From Agelas oroides (Eukaryota; Porifera; Demospongiae; Agelasida; Agelasidae): a DNA stretch of 64,000 nucleotides. The notes under the pieces were generated by a model. It was given only the letters and a program-made list of their open reading frames with translations, had not been told where the DNA came from and searched no databases. Position numbers and translations under genes: made by a program. Shown here one piece after another: positions 42,801 to 53,615 of this stretch; position 1 is the first letter of the stretch, and every line of letters starts with the position of its first letter. The stretch is from positions 605,001-669,000 of the forward strand of contig OX422202.1 of NCBI GenBank assembly GCA_949130485.1, read 5' to 3'.

Positions 42801-45800
42801 TCTGGTCTCATTCCCAGACTCCATGCACCTTCCCATGGGGAGACTAGACATAGTCAAATTTCTTGGGCTTAGGTCTGGTCATGAGACTAGTCTCGTCCCC
42901 AGACCCTCCCCGAAAAGCAGAAAGAGGGTCTGGTGTTCTGAGCGACATTTCTTGTCACTATGGCGTAAAGAATGTCATAATTATTTACATTTTACATCTG
43001 GGACTCGAGTTTTCTGACGACTTAGACTGCTGCACGGTATGGTTTACTAAGGCTGCGAAGTTTCTTGGGAAACTGAGAACTAAGCAAAGTTCAACCTTTT
43101 TGGGACACAGCTGCTCAAAAATCATTACAACACGAGAGATGCAAAAATTTTTTGTGAAATGCTGTGAAATGATTGCACAATCCTGACATCTCATTGGTCA
43201 TACTAACTTGATGATTGCACAATCCTGACATCTCATTGGTCATACTAACTTGATGATTGCACAATCCTGACATCTCATTGGTCGTACTAACTTGATGCAC
43301 CAGACTGTTTCTTGTCGGAGGACACATGCTGTCTGGGCACGAGACTAGTGATTGCACAATCCTGACATCTCATTGGTCGTACTAACTTGATGCACCAGAC
43401 TGTTTCTTGTCGGAGGACACATGCTGAGACTTTTCCCTTTTCTTTCCTCTCAGGTGATCTACTGTCGCCAAGGCCACGAGATATACATGAATGCCATTAG
43501 AGAAGAGAAAACGTATGCACTGAAGTGCCAGAAGATGCCATGGCAGAAATACAACCTTCTACCCCAGGAGTTCTGCCAAGTGAAGAATGTTCATTATGTT
43601 GTTGGCCCCCCCACTCTCTGTTCTATCACTCTCACCCTCCTGTCTCCCTCGGCTACCACTTCCGTCAGCAGTGGTGATGGCTCAGGTGCCGGCCAGAGGA
43701 AGATTACTTTCACCTTTAAGTGAGTGTGGGGTGGGGGAGGTGGGGGGATAGGTGGGGAAGAAGGGGGTAGGGGGGGGGGAAGGATAGGTGGGGAAGAAGC
43801 ACGAGCTAGACAGGAGAAAGAGTCGGGGGAGGGAAGGGAGGGAGGAGGGAAGGAAAGTGGGAGAGAAGGAGAGGAAGAAGATGGATCGGTAGGAAAGGAA
43901 ATGGGGAGAAGAGGTAGGGAGAGAAGGGGAAGATAGATGGGGGGAGTGACAGAAGAAGGAGGGGTGGGAAAAGAGGGAGAGAAGGTAGTGAGCAATAGAT
44001 AGAGGAGGAGGAAGAAGGAGGAGAGGAGAACTAGGGGACAGATGGGAAATTAACCGCTCACAATGCTCTAGGTATCATGATATGGACGGAATGTTGGACT
44101 TCCTTGTACTGGACTCTGTTTACAAAACCTCAGTCTGTCGTCAGTGGCAACCAGACGACCGCTTCTGCAGTCTCATTGACAACACCTACTGGCATGGCAG
44201 AGTGATCAACAGAGAACCCTTCAGGTACATGGTAGTCAGAAACAGACTGATGCATGTCCTGCGCAGTGAGTGACTTTACATAACATCTAGGCCCTTTTTT
44301 AAGGGAAAGTGGTTTCATGTATATAAGCCTTGTTCCCAGGTGATTTGCTGTGGAGAAATCCTCTAATGCTCAGGATAAACCTGGGCGGAGGCTGGGGAGA
44401 GGGTGGTATACAAGTAACTTAGCTGTTACCATGGTAGTGGTTGTGAACAGAAACAGAAACTAGTTGGTACACTCACCTTACCTCCCTCCCTCCCTTCCTT
44501 CCTCCTTTCTCCCTCCCTCCCTCCCTCCATCCCTCCTTCCTCCCTCCTTCCTCCCTCCTCTCTCCCCTTCGTCCCTTCTCTTTCCCCTCTCCCCCTCCCT
44601 CCCTCCCTCCTCCTCTCTCCCCTCTCCCCCTCCTCCTCTCCCCTCTCCCCTCTCTCCCTCCCCCCCCTCTCTCCCTCCCTTCCTCCTCCCTCCCTTCCAC
44701 TCCTCCCTGCAGTGAAGATTTTCCAACCAGCTACTGGCAGTGCTACCACGTTTTGTGGGACGATGGGGCAACTGACCAGCTCAGTCCGTGGGACATGGAA
44801 CCAATCCCGCAAGATGGAAAGGGTGTGTTGTAACAACAACACAATGTGCAGCTGTGTAGAATGGGTATAGCGGCTGAACAGTAACAAGCAGCTGCACGCA
44901 GATTCATGGAAATGCTCATGGAAATTTCTGTGTTTGAGAAATGTCATAGCTGTCTGTAGTCTGTATAATGATGTAATGGTGATGTAATGTGCAACTACCA
45001 TATAAGGAAGATGTAGCACTGTACAATGTAGGACACAGTTTAGAAGAGAAGCAACTGTATGGTGGTATCAAGAGTTGCTCAGACTTACGTGTCCTCTCCT
45101 TCCAGACCCAGCCGCTATGGCCATGACTCTGCTGAGGCCAACTGAGAATGTGCAGGAGACGTGGGAAGGAGAGGGGGAGGTGGAGCGCATCCTGCATGGT
45201 CTGGACGTGGTGTCCGAGCTGGACGAGGCATTTATGTTTCGTCAACCTGTTGATCTTGAGGAAGAACCCATGTACTGTGTTGCAGTCCCCTTCCCAACTG
45301 ATCTCTCCACCATCCGAGAAAGACTACAAAACCAGTTCTACAGGTTTGTCAGTAAACTAGCCTCGTTCATTGCCACACCCAGTCTTCCGTCACTTGGAGC
45401 ACGCCTTTACTGTCAACCTGTCGATCTTTAGTGCACTCCAAGCCTACTGCTAGTCTCGTCCCCAGACCCCACCCTCTCACGAGGAGAAACGGTCTAGTGA
45501 ACCAAGTCGAATTTCTTGGGCTTGCGCGCGCACACTATTGCAACAGTGTTACCTAGCAACGTTTTGCGGCAAACCCACTCAACAAAGGTACGGATACTCG
45601 AGTAGAGATTAAAAATTTTACTGTTGTAAGGGAAGTGCTACGTAATAATTACCGATCTCGCATTCTCATTAATTGTTACCACTTTCGGGGAATAAGCCCA
45701 AGAAATTCGACTTTGTTCATCAGACCGTTTCTCGCCAGGAGGCGAGGTGCAAGCGGGCTTGGCACGAGACTTAGCCTACTGCTAACCTGGGTAAGGCCTG

Positions 45801-48800
45801 GGAGCAGCTGGAGAAGCTGTGAACAAGCAAACCTACCCCTTCCTGCTACCCCACTAACTGGTCTGAGTGTGACAGTTGCACCTGTTAGCACTTTCACTGT
45901 TCAATGAATAATTTGAAGGTGTCCGCCTCTGTTTGTGGTTAGGAGATTGATACATTATGCAGTGTTCTCAATGGGCTTTTAAAAAGAAGACCTTATCAAT
46001 GGTGTGCTTGTTCAGTCAGGGAGGAGCTAGTGACGTAGCTAAGTGGGTTTCTAGGGTCTTCTCGAAAGGTTGTCCTGGTAAATAGGCACACCCTAAGTGT
46101 AGCTTTCTCCATGACCCTATTTCCTGGTACTGAAAGTAATCAGTGAAGAAGAGCTGACTGTATGGCTGAGATCAAGGAGCCTCGTTGATGAATAACCTCT
46201 GCCAAGCCCTCCCCAGAGACAGAAAGAGGGTCTGGTATTCTGAGTGGCATTTCTTATCACGATGGGCAGGGCTTACTGTGTAAACGACTGCATTTTACAC
46301 CCACAATTTGAGCTTTCTGACGCCTCACTGCATACAAACTGCCACATGGTGTGGGTTATAGAGCTTGAGAAGGCGGCGAAGTCCCTTGGGGCAGCTAAGA
46401 CAAGTTTTTCTTCATGTTCAGTCTGGTTCAAAACACAATTGCTTACCTCATGCATATTATGTAATTACGTGTTCTGCAATTTGATTTGAGCTCTCTAATT
46501 GGTGCACACTCAGAACACCAGACCCTCCTTCTTGCATGTGTGGGAGGGACTGGGAACACGACTAGTTATAGCCTCGTTCCCAGGCTCTTGTGCGGGGGGG
46601 GGGGGGGGGGGGATGAAAGAGAGCCTCTCCGCCCACGCACGTGAGCCTGGGAACGAGGCTAGACTAGTTAGTGAAGATGGGACTGTGTGGCTGTGATGAG
46701 TTGTGCAGGGGTCCAGATTCTGTCAGACATGAGGGCAGAGGCTGCAGTGTGTGGGAGTGAAGAGTGGGTCTCACCCGCACTCCTCCCATAGCAGCTGAAA
46801 CTGCACTCACTGAGCCACTCGTATGTCAGTTCAGAAGCATACTGCCTCCATGCCTCAGTGTGAAACAATTTGCAACTCTTTCCTCCTCTCCTCCTCCCCT
46901 CCTTCTCTCGTCCTCCTCTCCTCCTCCTCTCCTTCTCTCCTTCTTCTCTCCTCCTCTTCTCCTTCTCTCGTCCTCCTCTCCTCCTCTCCTTCTCCCCTTC
47001 TTCTCTCCTCCTCTTCTCCCCTCTCCTCCTCTCCTCCTCTTCTCCCCTCTCCTCCTCGCTCCTTCCCTCCTCTCCCATCTCACCTCCAGACGCAAGATTG
47101 CTTTGCTATGGGAGGTAATTCAGCTGGGAAGGAACGCCACTGCCTACAACGAGGAAGACAGTCTGATAGTGAAGCATGCACGAGTTCTCATCCACACTCT
47201 TTGCAAGTTCATTCTGTAAGCACGTACTCCTCCTCTCTCCTCCCTCATCCCTCCTCTTCCCCCTTTCTTGCTCTCAAGTACAGTTGATTATGTAAGCACC
47301 TACTCACACATAGCTACAAACTGGGGGGTAGAAATTAACAATGTTGGGGTGTAAGATAGGGAGACGAGACATGAACGGTGGTTAAATCATCAATTTTGAG
47401 TTGATTATGTCACACATGCACGCTCACAAACATGTACTCATGCACACACACACACACACACACACACAACACAGCGACCCCACATGTACCGATCCCTTAG
47501 ACTGCTATGAGGAAGAACCACAAGGGGATGTGGAGACTGAAGTCAACGTGACAGTACCAGAGGTAGAGTTCATGGAAGACACCCACCCTCTGCCTCTCCC
47601 TCCCGTGACTAACAGCCCTATCAAGACTACTGCACCTAGCAACAGACAGGACCCAGAGGAAGACGAGGAGGAGGAGGAGGAGAATGATCCTTCAAGAGTT
47701 GCTCCTGTGAGTGGGAGGATTCTATGCCGCTGTAGCTGCTGGTGTATGCGTTGCTTCCAGCATTTTGTTATTTGAAATTGGAACCCCCAGCCAGAGGAGG
47801 GAGGACGCGATCACGTGATAGCTACAATTAACTGACATTCCAAGATCAAGAAGTGTGGGTTCGAGCTAAACAAACTGCTCTATGGACAAAGTAGCGATGG
47901 GCGCAATGGGCGTGCAAGGTTTTCAACAAAACTGAATGAGTCTGGCAGTTAAAATGGCCTCCCATGACTCACCTAGCGTTAAACTGGCAACTTACAAGCT
48001 TAGCCTGCGAGGTGAGCCATAATAACCAATTTTGACTAGCCAGATGGCTTCGGCTTAGTCGAAAACAGTATGCGCCCATCATGACTTAGTCCGGAATGCC
48101 ATCAGAGAGTGCTAATTGTCGCTACAGCGTGACGTCATGTCCTCCCTCCTCTGACCCCCAGCTATAAGAATGGCTTCATATTTCAATTTTGGTCCACTTC
48201 CAAATTTTGACCTCTTTCCTTCAGCTGTGGGTGGAGAAGGCGGAGCAACTTCTGGACGTATTGGAGGCAAATGATAATTCTCCCCCCTTCCTGCGGCCAG
48301 TTGACACCAACACTTACCCTGTGTGTCTGCATGTACTTGTATGTAGCTAGTAACTAGCTATTTGGGGCCTGGGAATAAGCAGTGTGTACATTGTCTTCCA
48401 CCTCCTCTTCCCCTCTCCTCTCTGACCTCTTCTTCCTCATCCCTTATCTCTCCTCCCTCCTTCCCTCTCTCTCATTCCTCCTCCCTCCTTCCCTCTCTTT
48501 CATTTCTCCTCCCTCTTTCCCTCTCTCTCATTCCTCCTCCCCTTTCCTCCCTCCTCTCCCTTTCTCCTTCTCCTCCTTCTCCACTTTGTCCCTTCCTCTC
48601 CTCTCCTCTTCCCTCCCTTCCTTGTCCTCACTTTCCTCCTCCCTCAGGACTATCTCCTGGTGATCCTCCATCCCATGGACCTGAGCACTATCCGCCAGAC
48701 TCTCCTCTCTGGCCAGTATGACTGTCCCAGTAGCTTCCTCTCTGACATTAGGCTTGTCTTCAAGAATGCCAAGACTTACAACAGACGAGGATCAGCGGTA

Positions 48801-50935
48801 AGACTGCTGAGCATTAATTGGAATTCACTTGTAGCTCTTCAGAGGTTTTGAGGTTGCTTGTCAAGCTGCACAAAGTCCACTTAAGTAAAATAACCACCAA
48901 GCAGATTTAGTGCTGTTTGCCAAAGCCTGCTTGTGTAACAATTTAATTAGTGGTTTGTTTGGACAAGTGGACTCAGCATAGGGCACTTGTGCAGTTTGAC
49001 AAGCAACCAGTTGTTTTTCTGAGGCCCTTCAATTATGTTGTTTACATGTCTTTCAAACCTCCCCTCTCTGATTTGATTATACTCCCTAAACACACCTTGT
49101 AACTCCCTGAATTTGTGTGGCAATTTTTTCTTGGGTCATGTATTGAGTGAAAGAGGAGGAGTACATGACATGGGCTTCTTAATCCTAACTCTGCCATTAG
49201 TTGTAATTACACATAATTATAGCAAGAGCGCATGATGACGTCATTTTTTATTGAGGAGGAAGAGCGTGTAACTTCCTATTCTGGCCGTGGTGAAAGCAGA
49301 ATCTTTCGCGTGTACTATAAATACACATCCGGTCGAGTTGTAGCTAGTGTGCGGGTGAAAGCGTGGGTAAAAGTAGCTGCAAAACAGTCGAGTTTGTGGC
49401 TTATGGGTTGGATAAGGACCACGGGTTACCCAAGGAGATGCTCAAGAGTTTGACTGAAAGCCTACGCGGGCCTCTTCGATTGTCAGGCGTGGATAGCATC
49501 GTAACACAAAGTTCCTCGCGTCGGGAAGGGCCAACAACCGTTCCTGTGTAGGTAGAACTTGCCAGGTAAGCTTGGAGCATTCACATCTTGTTGACTATGA
49601 GGGTAACACTGCGTTGTGAGGTCATAGATTGTGGAACTGCGAACTTGTTCGAAGGTGTGTTCTATTTTTGGTACACGCGGGAGATTCTGCCTGTTTCGAA
49701 TTTTTGCTCGTTACACACTCTTCCTCCTCCCTCCTCCGCAATAAAAAATGACATCATCATGTGCTCTTGTTATATATATATAGATATAGTGGCAAGATTT
49801 CAGCATGATAATTATCTTAATTAGCTCTAATAGTTATACCGTAGGACAGGAAATTTTTGCGGTCAAAAAGAATTCGCAGATTAGATTTTCACGGATGCTG
49901 GCCACGTGGCTGGCGCGCACACACGTACACAGTGTAACATGATTATTTCGCGAATAATATTTTGCGGTATGAGTCCAACTGCGAAAATAGTGAAAATTTC
50001 CCGTCCTACGGTATCCCTCCCACCCCCCATGAGGGATATCACTGTTATATAACCTGTTACCTAGGCAACATCACTGTACAAGAGAGATCGGAGCAACATT
50101 TTTATGTGTTGCCTAGGTAACAGGTTATAAGTGAACTAACTGCACTGTGAATAGAAAGCTATCCCCATAGAAGCACTCCAGGCCACTTGGCTCAAATTAC
50201 ACATTTTTGAAACCCCTCTTGAAGGCCACACTAGCTCCCAGAGAGGGTTTCACATGCACTAAGAACCATGTAAGAGAAATGTTTTCATGTCTTCTGCAGA
50301 TTTACAAGATGACGACTGAGCTGCAGTCCTTCTTTGAAATGCAAGCCTTGGACTTCCTGGCATCCTTCCAGGATGGAGCAGTTGTGCACAGAACTAGGAA
50401 TACACTGGGAAGATTAGCTAGTAGTTCTGGAGCCAACAATTCTGAGATTTCCACGAATGCCACAAGCCCTCCGGTTACTAGGCGACAAACAAGGGCAGCT
50501 GCCAGTCTGAAACTAGTAATGGAGGCTGGGGAGTCCTCTGGGGAAGAGTGCAGGAATAGTACCAGTGTAGACATCTCGGCACCTGCTACACCTTCCAGTG
50601 AGGCGTCATCGTTTGATTTGACAAGAAGGGAGACTCGCTCTATGGCATTAAGGAGAAGCAGTTCAGATGGGTTTTCAATGACCCTCCGCTCTCGGGAGAC
50701 TCGAAAACGAGTGCTAGAGGACAGCAATAGTGAAAATGAGAGCAGAGATGAGGAAGACGTGGCTACGTTTCAAACATGTAGACCTAGAAGGACTACAAGG
50801 GGAAAGCAAGGTAGAACACCAAGAAAATGGCAGAGAGTGTTAACTGATTCAGAGCCAGAAGATGACAATGGAACAGTGCAAGCCGTGGTCACTAGCAGAG
50901 GTAGAATTGTCAAGCCAACGTCCAAGTTAACTTAA
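31978..50935 (+). CDS. BRWD3/PHIP: Bromodomain and WD-repeat protein (BRWD1/PHIP/BRWD3 ancestor type)
   Basis: A chromatin reader and CUL4-DDB1 substrate adaptor family. Thirty-four exons join in phase to 1818 aa (human PHIP 1821). Exon starts: 31978, 32113, 32282, 32531, 32671, 33442, 33765, 34608, 34949, 35849, 35964, 36303, 36453, 36870, 37930, 38178, 38301, 38724, 38862, 39258, 39817 (long, to 41103), 41386, 41887, 42049, 42491, 43454, 44072, 44713, 45106, 47090, 47475, 48225, 48648, 50300. N-terminus: ELYFVIARFLEGGPCQQAAE; WD repeats about residues 179-558 (for example LLATLRGHCAEVTDMSLS); a proline-rich linker in the long exon; DWTTEAGLKL; the cryptic Tudor region with VIYCRQGHEIYMNA and FTFKYHDMDGMLDFLVLD; bromodomain 1 (about 1327-1448, Asn in TAYNEED); bromodomain 2 (about 1526-1630, Asn in TYNRRGS); the tail ends SRGRIVKPTSKLT like human. 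The 16-codon first exon (METPGGYSKAVQLNES) is chosen by phase. Confidence 0.93.
33009..33352. mobile_element. Dispersed repeat, copy 2, with short inverted ends
   Basis: Begins ATAGAGGGC and ends GCCCTCTAT, with an interior matching 28228-28525. Non-coding, in a BRWD intron. Probably a MITE; the first copy lacks its left end. Confidence 0.65.
34318..34455. repeat. Long near-perfect hairpin
   Basis: ATTATTTGATGGGTGAGAAG opens a left arm of about 60 bp that is repeated in reverse complement up to 34455, with a very short loop around 34390. Contains CAATATGGCTGGATATTG in the left arm. Part of the arm is also repeated directly to the left (about 34260-34280). Intronic in BRWD. Confidence 0.9.
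34769..34948. repeat. (CA)n / CCACACA repeat ending at a splice acceptor
   Basis: Interrupted CA tract running into the acceptor of the BRWD exon at 34949. Confidence 0.95.
35404..35600. repeat. (GGGA)n then (GGGT)n tetranucleotide tract
   Basis: About 120 bp of GGGA followed by about 75 bp of GGGT, in a BRWD intron. Potentially G-quadruplex forming. Confidence 0.95.
36056..36262. repeat. About 21-22-bp tandem repeat, GATCATGTGATCCACAG core
   Basis: Around nine copies alternating ...ACAGTATTA and ...ACAGCATTA, in a BRWD intron. The core includes the palindrome GATCACATGATC-like sequence. Confidence 0.9.
37626..37876. mobile_element. MITE, TIR (T)GCAAGAGC(A/G)CATAAGAAC type, copy 1
   Basis: Left end TTGCAAGAGCACATAAGAAC and AGAGTAAGAGTGTGTAACTC; right end is the inverse. 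A longer relative is at 49222. In the 1-kb BRWD intron 36911-37929. Confidence 0.7.
39752..39816. repeat. (CA)n ending at a splice acceptor
   Basis: About 65 bp of CA up to the AG before the long BRWD exon at 39817. Confidence 0.95.
41562..41860. repeat. (GT)n, (GAGT)n and (GGGT)n tract next to a splice donor
   Basis: Starts within about 12 bp of the BRWD donor at 41550 and runs through GAGT and then GGGT units. Confidence 0.95.
42617..42785. repeat. 34-bp tandem repeat, five copies
   Basis: Unit CATATTTGGGCATAATCCCA plus 14 bp; BRWD intron. Confidence 0.9.
43171..43425. repeat. 42-bp tandem repeat plus a larger duplication
   Basis: GATTGCACAATCCTGACATC units start at 43171, 43213 and 43255; a fourth at 43350 is followed by a repeat of the 43276-43330 flank. 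BRWD intron. Confidence 0.85.
45451..45773. mobile_element. Foldback element of the TAG(C/T)CTCG-type family, 323 bp
   Basis: Left arm starts TAGTCTCGTCCCCAGACCCC and contains GAATTTCTTGGGCTT; the right arm contains its complement and ends GGCACGAGACTTA. Perfect 9-bp duplication GCCTACTGC (45442-45450 and 45774-45782). Lies in the intron that splits bromodomain 1 of BRWD. Confidence 0.85.
46569..46661. mobile_element. Foldback element of the TAG(C/T)CTCG-type family, 93 bp, nested insertion
   Basis: TAGCCTCGTTCCCAGGCTC ... GAGCCTGGGAACGAGGCTA. Perfect 9-bp duplication GACTAGTTA (46560-46568 and 46662-46670). Its target overlaps the right end of an older inverted element (about 46200-46564). 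Confidence 0.85.
47446..47474. repeat. (CA)n ending at a splice acceptor
   Basis: Short CA tract running into the acceptor of the BRWD exon at 47475. Confidence 0.9.
47785..48165. mobile_element. Probable MITE with CAGAGGAGGGAGGAC inverted ends
   Basis: CCAGAGGAGGGAGGAC near 47795 is mirrored by GTCCTCCCTCCTCTGAC near 48140. No coding capacity; BRWD intron. Confidence 0.6.
49222..49771. mobile_element. MITE, GCAAGAGC(A/G)CAT type, copy 2
   Basis: Left GCAAGAGCGCATGATGACGT with AGGAAGAGCGTGTAAC; the right end is the inverse. About 550 bp; the arms extend through TTTTTTATTG. Last BRWD intron. Confidence 0.75.
49837..50013. mobile_element. Small MITE with TACCGTAGGACAGGAAATTT ends
   Basis: 177 bp, with about 22-bp inverted ends; the right end is ATTTCCCGTCCTACGGTA. 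TA at both borders would fit a mariner-type TA target. Confidence 0.75.
50048..50129. repeat. Inverted repeat, 23-bp arms
   Basis: TATAACCTGTTACCTAGGCA and its exact complement, with a loop of about 36 bp, 170 bp before the last BRWD exon. Confidence 0.9.
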
Positions 50936-51163
50936 ATTTTTTTTTGTTGCTTTGTACTATGTATTGTCGTTGTTGTCACATGATGTCATGAAAATTGCGA
51001 AAGGGTTAATAATAGTTATTTTGATATTTCAAAAATAACCTCTTATGGACGTTAGCGGAAACCAGGAGTCAAGTGTGAGGCTTGAAAATCGTTGAGAGAA
51101 ACTTGCTGAGTTACGCTTCGAAGTGGTGCCGGAGGTCTGCCGACCTCTCGGGGGAGAACTGAA

Positions 51164-53137
51164 ATGGCAGGGAACACGTATTATTTGGGGCTAGAGCAGG
51201 TTCCTGTCACATTTGATCCCCTAGATCAGTTGGAGAGCGCCTTTTTTGATCCGAATAACTTCCAGATGTTTTGTGTCCAGCATGGCTACACGGACGTACG
51301 AGTAAAGGGCCTCACAGAAGAAGACAGCTTTAAGATCACTCTTCCTGCAAGGGGACCTGTATCTACCATCAAATTTTCAGCAGGCCACCCCAAGATTCTT
51401 TCTGTACAGCGAAGGAAAGCAAGTGTCGAATTTGTGAACATCTTTGCCGAGAATAGTATGGAGAAATCACTGCCTATAAAGTCCAATAGCTCTGATATCA
51501 TTGGGTTCTACTGGGTTTTCAAGAATGAGTATGTTGTTGTAATCACAGCAACAACTGTAGAGCTGTACCAATGTAATCCATATCGGATGACCTTCAAGCT
51601 TGTGAAGAGTTACACAATGGCTGTCTCCTGGGCAATATACTCTCCAGAGGAGCTGGTCTTGCTTGTCTGTAACAAGGGAACAAACATCATCCAACCGTTT
51701 GCATTCAAACAAGGGGTTGCGGTGCCCATTATCAAATTGGTTAAGTTTGAAGTTGACCTTCCACCTTCCACCATGCGTGATGCCAAGTCTGCAATGATGG
51801 AACGAGATGTGGTGATCATGAATTTGTACAGAGTCCAGTATATTGCTGTCATCCGAAATGCCACACAAGCTAGTCAAGGGGCTGATGTGCTGCTTTACCA
51901 GCTATACCCGGATTCACCAGCTCGCTTAGCTCATGTGCTCGGGATAGATGTCAGTGGGCGATTCACCCTTAGTGTTGTTGACAATCTAGTCATTGTACAC
52001 CATCAAGCCTGGAAGACCTCCATGCTGTTTGATATCTCTCATGGTGGTGATCCCTCAGGACCGTTGAAGCGGCACCAACCCTTGTTAGCACCACTCTCCA
52101 TTGCTCCTACCAAGCTTGAAGTGAAGCAAAAGGGAAACAGATTGCACAAAAACGAGAGTCTGTCACAAGTCGGTTCAAAGGAACCGCAGTCAACATCCAA
52201 CAGAAGCTCTCCTAACCCTTTAACCAAAGTGGTAGTACCCGAGCTGTACTCTCCAAAGTGGGTATTCTTCCAGCCAAATATCATTGTGGATGCACAGCAC
52301 GGGGTGATATGGAAGCTGGTGCTCAGTCTGTCTGCTATTAGCAACATGATGACAGACAAGGGCCGTCTGATGCAGTTCCTTCTTATGAGGGAGAATGGGA
52401 AAGAGGTTATTTTATCGGTCTGCCAAGATTGTCTCGAGCCAGGCAGGCAGGCAAACCTTGGTGTGGTGGGAAGTATGTTTGACCAAATGAACCTCTCCTG
52501 CAAGGCTTTGAGTTTGCCAGAGCCTGAGAGAAAATACAGGGTTGTCATTTCACAGAAGGATGTCTACACCAATTTGTTTGCACCATTCTCAGACAGAAAA
52601 GACATGCCCTACAAGTTCCTTGTTGCAGTTGTGGTAGAGTACATCCGCTCGCTGCATAAGCTTCAAATTCCTGTTGAACACTTTTTGTTTGAGATGGTAA
52701 TGAATCTTCTCATTGAGAACAAGTGCTTCTATCAACTTCACCAGTTTCTTCAGTACCATGTTATTGGCGATTCAAAGCCTCTCGCATGTTTGTTGCTCTC
52801 CCGAGAATTGGTCTATAGCCCAGCCACACAGCTTGCAATGGACATGTTTAAACGGCTCTCAACAGCCGACAGTGAGATTGTGGATATTCTCCTGTCTCGC
52901 GGGCAGATTCTCTCTGCTTTGAGATATGTCAAAGCCGTTGACAAAGTGGACTCAGTCTCTGCTAGGCAGTTTCTTGAGGCAGCTGCAAACGAGGATGACA
53001 AGATGTTATTTTACACTGTGTACAAATTTTTTGAAGAGAGGAATTTAAGATTAAGAAGAAAGCCCGAATTCCCACCTGATGAACATTGTCACCCATACGA
53101 AGAATTGTATAAAAAATGGTTTTCAGAAAAGAAATAA
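51164..53137 (+). CDS. RMC1: Regulator of MON1-CCZ1 (Mic1/Bulli family)
   Basis: RMC1 is the third subunit of the metazoan MON1-CCZ1 complex, the exchange factor that activates RAB7 on late endosomes and autophagosomes. The gene is one uninterrupted frame of 657 aa, the same length as the human protein. Similarity runs end to end: the N-terminal beta-propeller (FDPNNFQMFCVQHG, KILSVQRRKASVEFVNI, VVDNLVIVHHQ), the middle DKGRLMQFLLMRENGKEVIL, and the helical C-terminal Mic1 domain (FLVAVVVEYIRSLHKLQI, LHQFLQYHVIGDSKPLACLL, MLFYTVYKFFEERN). The ATG at 51164 matches the family start. The stop codon sits inside an AATAAA hexamer, so the 3' untranslated region may be very short. Lack of introns in an intron-rich neighbourhood suggests intron loss or an old retrocopy that replaced its parent. 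Confidence 0.93.
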   Translation: MAGNTYYLGLEQVPVTFDPLDQLESAFFDPNNFQMFCVQHGYTDVRVKGLTEEDSFKITLPARGPVSTIKFSAGHPKILSVQRRKASVEFVNIFAENSMEKSLPIKSNSSDIIGFYWVFKNEYVVVITATTVELYQCNPYRMTFKLVKSYTMAVSWAIYSPEELVLLVCNKGTNIIQPFAFKQGVAVPIIKLVKFEVDLPPSTMRDAKSAMMERDVVIMNLYRVQYIAVIRNATQASQGADVLLYQLYPDSPARLAHVLGIDVSGRFTLSVVDNLVIVHHQAWKTSMLFDISHGGDPSGPLKRHQPLLAPLSIAPTKLEVKQKGNRLHKNESLSQVGSKEPQSTSNRSSPNPLTKVVVPELYSPKWVFFQPNIIVDAQHGVIWKLVLSLSAISNMMTDKGRLMQFLLMRENGKEVILSVCQDCLEPGRQANLGVVGSMFDQMNLSCKALSLPEPERKYRVVISQKDVYTNLFAPFSDRKDMPYKFLVAVVVEYIRSLHKLQIPVEHFLFEMVMNLLIENKCFYQLHQFLQYHVIGDSKPLACLLLSRELVYSPATQLAMDMFKRLSTADSEIVDILLSRGQILSALRYVKAVDKVDSVSARQFLEAAANEDDKMLFYTVYKFFEERNLRLRRKPEFPPDEHCHPYEELYKKWFSEKK

Positions 53138-53138
53138 A
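53133..53138 (+). terminator. Polyadenylation hexamer AATAAA overlapping the RMC1 stop codon
   Basis: AATAAA occupies 53133-53138 while the TAA stop is 53135-53137. No other canonical hexamer was noticed close downstream. Cleavage would be expected 10-30 bp further on. Confidence 0.5.
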
Positions 53139-53267
53139 CTTTACTATTGTTGTACTGATGTCAATATTTATAATAGAACATCTTTTTCTGCACACATACA
53201 CATCTCTCTGTAAAGTGCTTTTTCAATTTAAAGTCATTGGTCGAACCCACAGAATGCACTCCCCCCG

Positions 53268-53350
53268 CCCATTATTCATGGCTCCGTGGTAAAGTTAAGG
53301 TGTCAGCAAGAGAAATCAAGGCAGCGGTGATACTAGGCTTCGAGTCCCAA
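53268..53350 (+). repeat. Possible tRNA-derived SINE head
   Basis: An A-box-like TGGCTCCGTGG and a B-box-like TTCGAGTCCC occur at tRNA-like spacing, the same arrangement as at 15290. Stems are poor, so a degraded SINE rather than a tRNA. This lies in the 478-bp gap between RMC1 and the POU gene; otherwise nothing was seen there. Confidence 0.4.
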
Positions 53351-53615
53351 AACAAACTGACAGCCCACAGCTGTGTGGAGGTACATTACTATTACCCTAA
53401 TAAAAATTACATGGTATTCTAACAGTGCATCATCGGCTCAAAAATCGCATTTTTTTTACTGCATGCCGTCCGGCAATTCCTCTGCGGAAATGCATGTCTG
53501 CGTAGGTTGTGTTATACGTGGCCATTGTGCATTGTTATTACCTTCTGCACGAAATTTCCATGCATATACTTTGTGATAATGTCAAACTTTGGTTTACAGG
53601 CAAGTTGTTTCTTTT

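Noticed and set aside
42884..43350. Further member of the 9-bp duplication family
   Set aside because: Inner ends resemble TAGTCTCG...CGAGACTA, but the flanks do not match; later tandem duplication has blurred the right border.
44426..45019. Minus-strand frame of 197 aa with Glu-Arg-Gly repeats
   Set aside because: Arises from a CCCTCC-rich pyrimidine tract before a BRWD acceptor.
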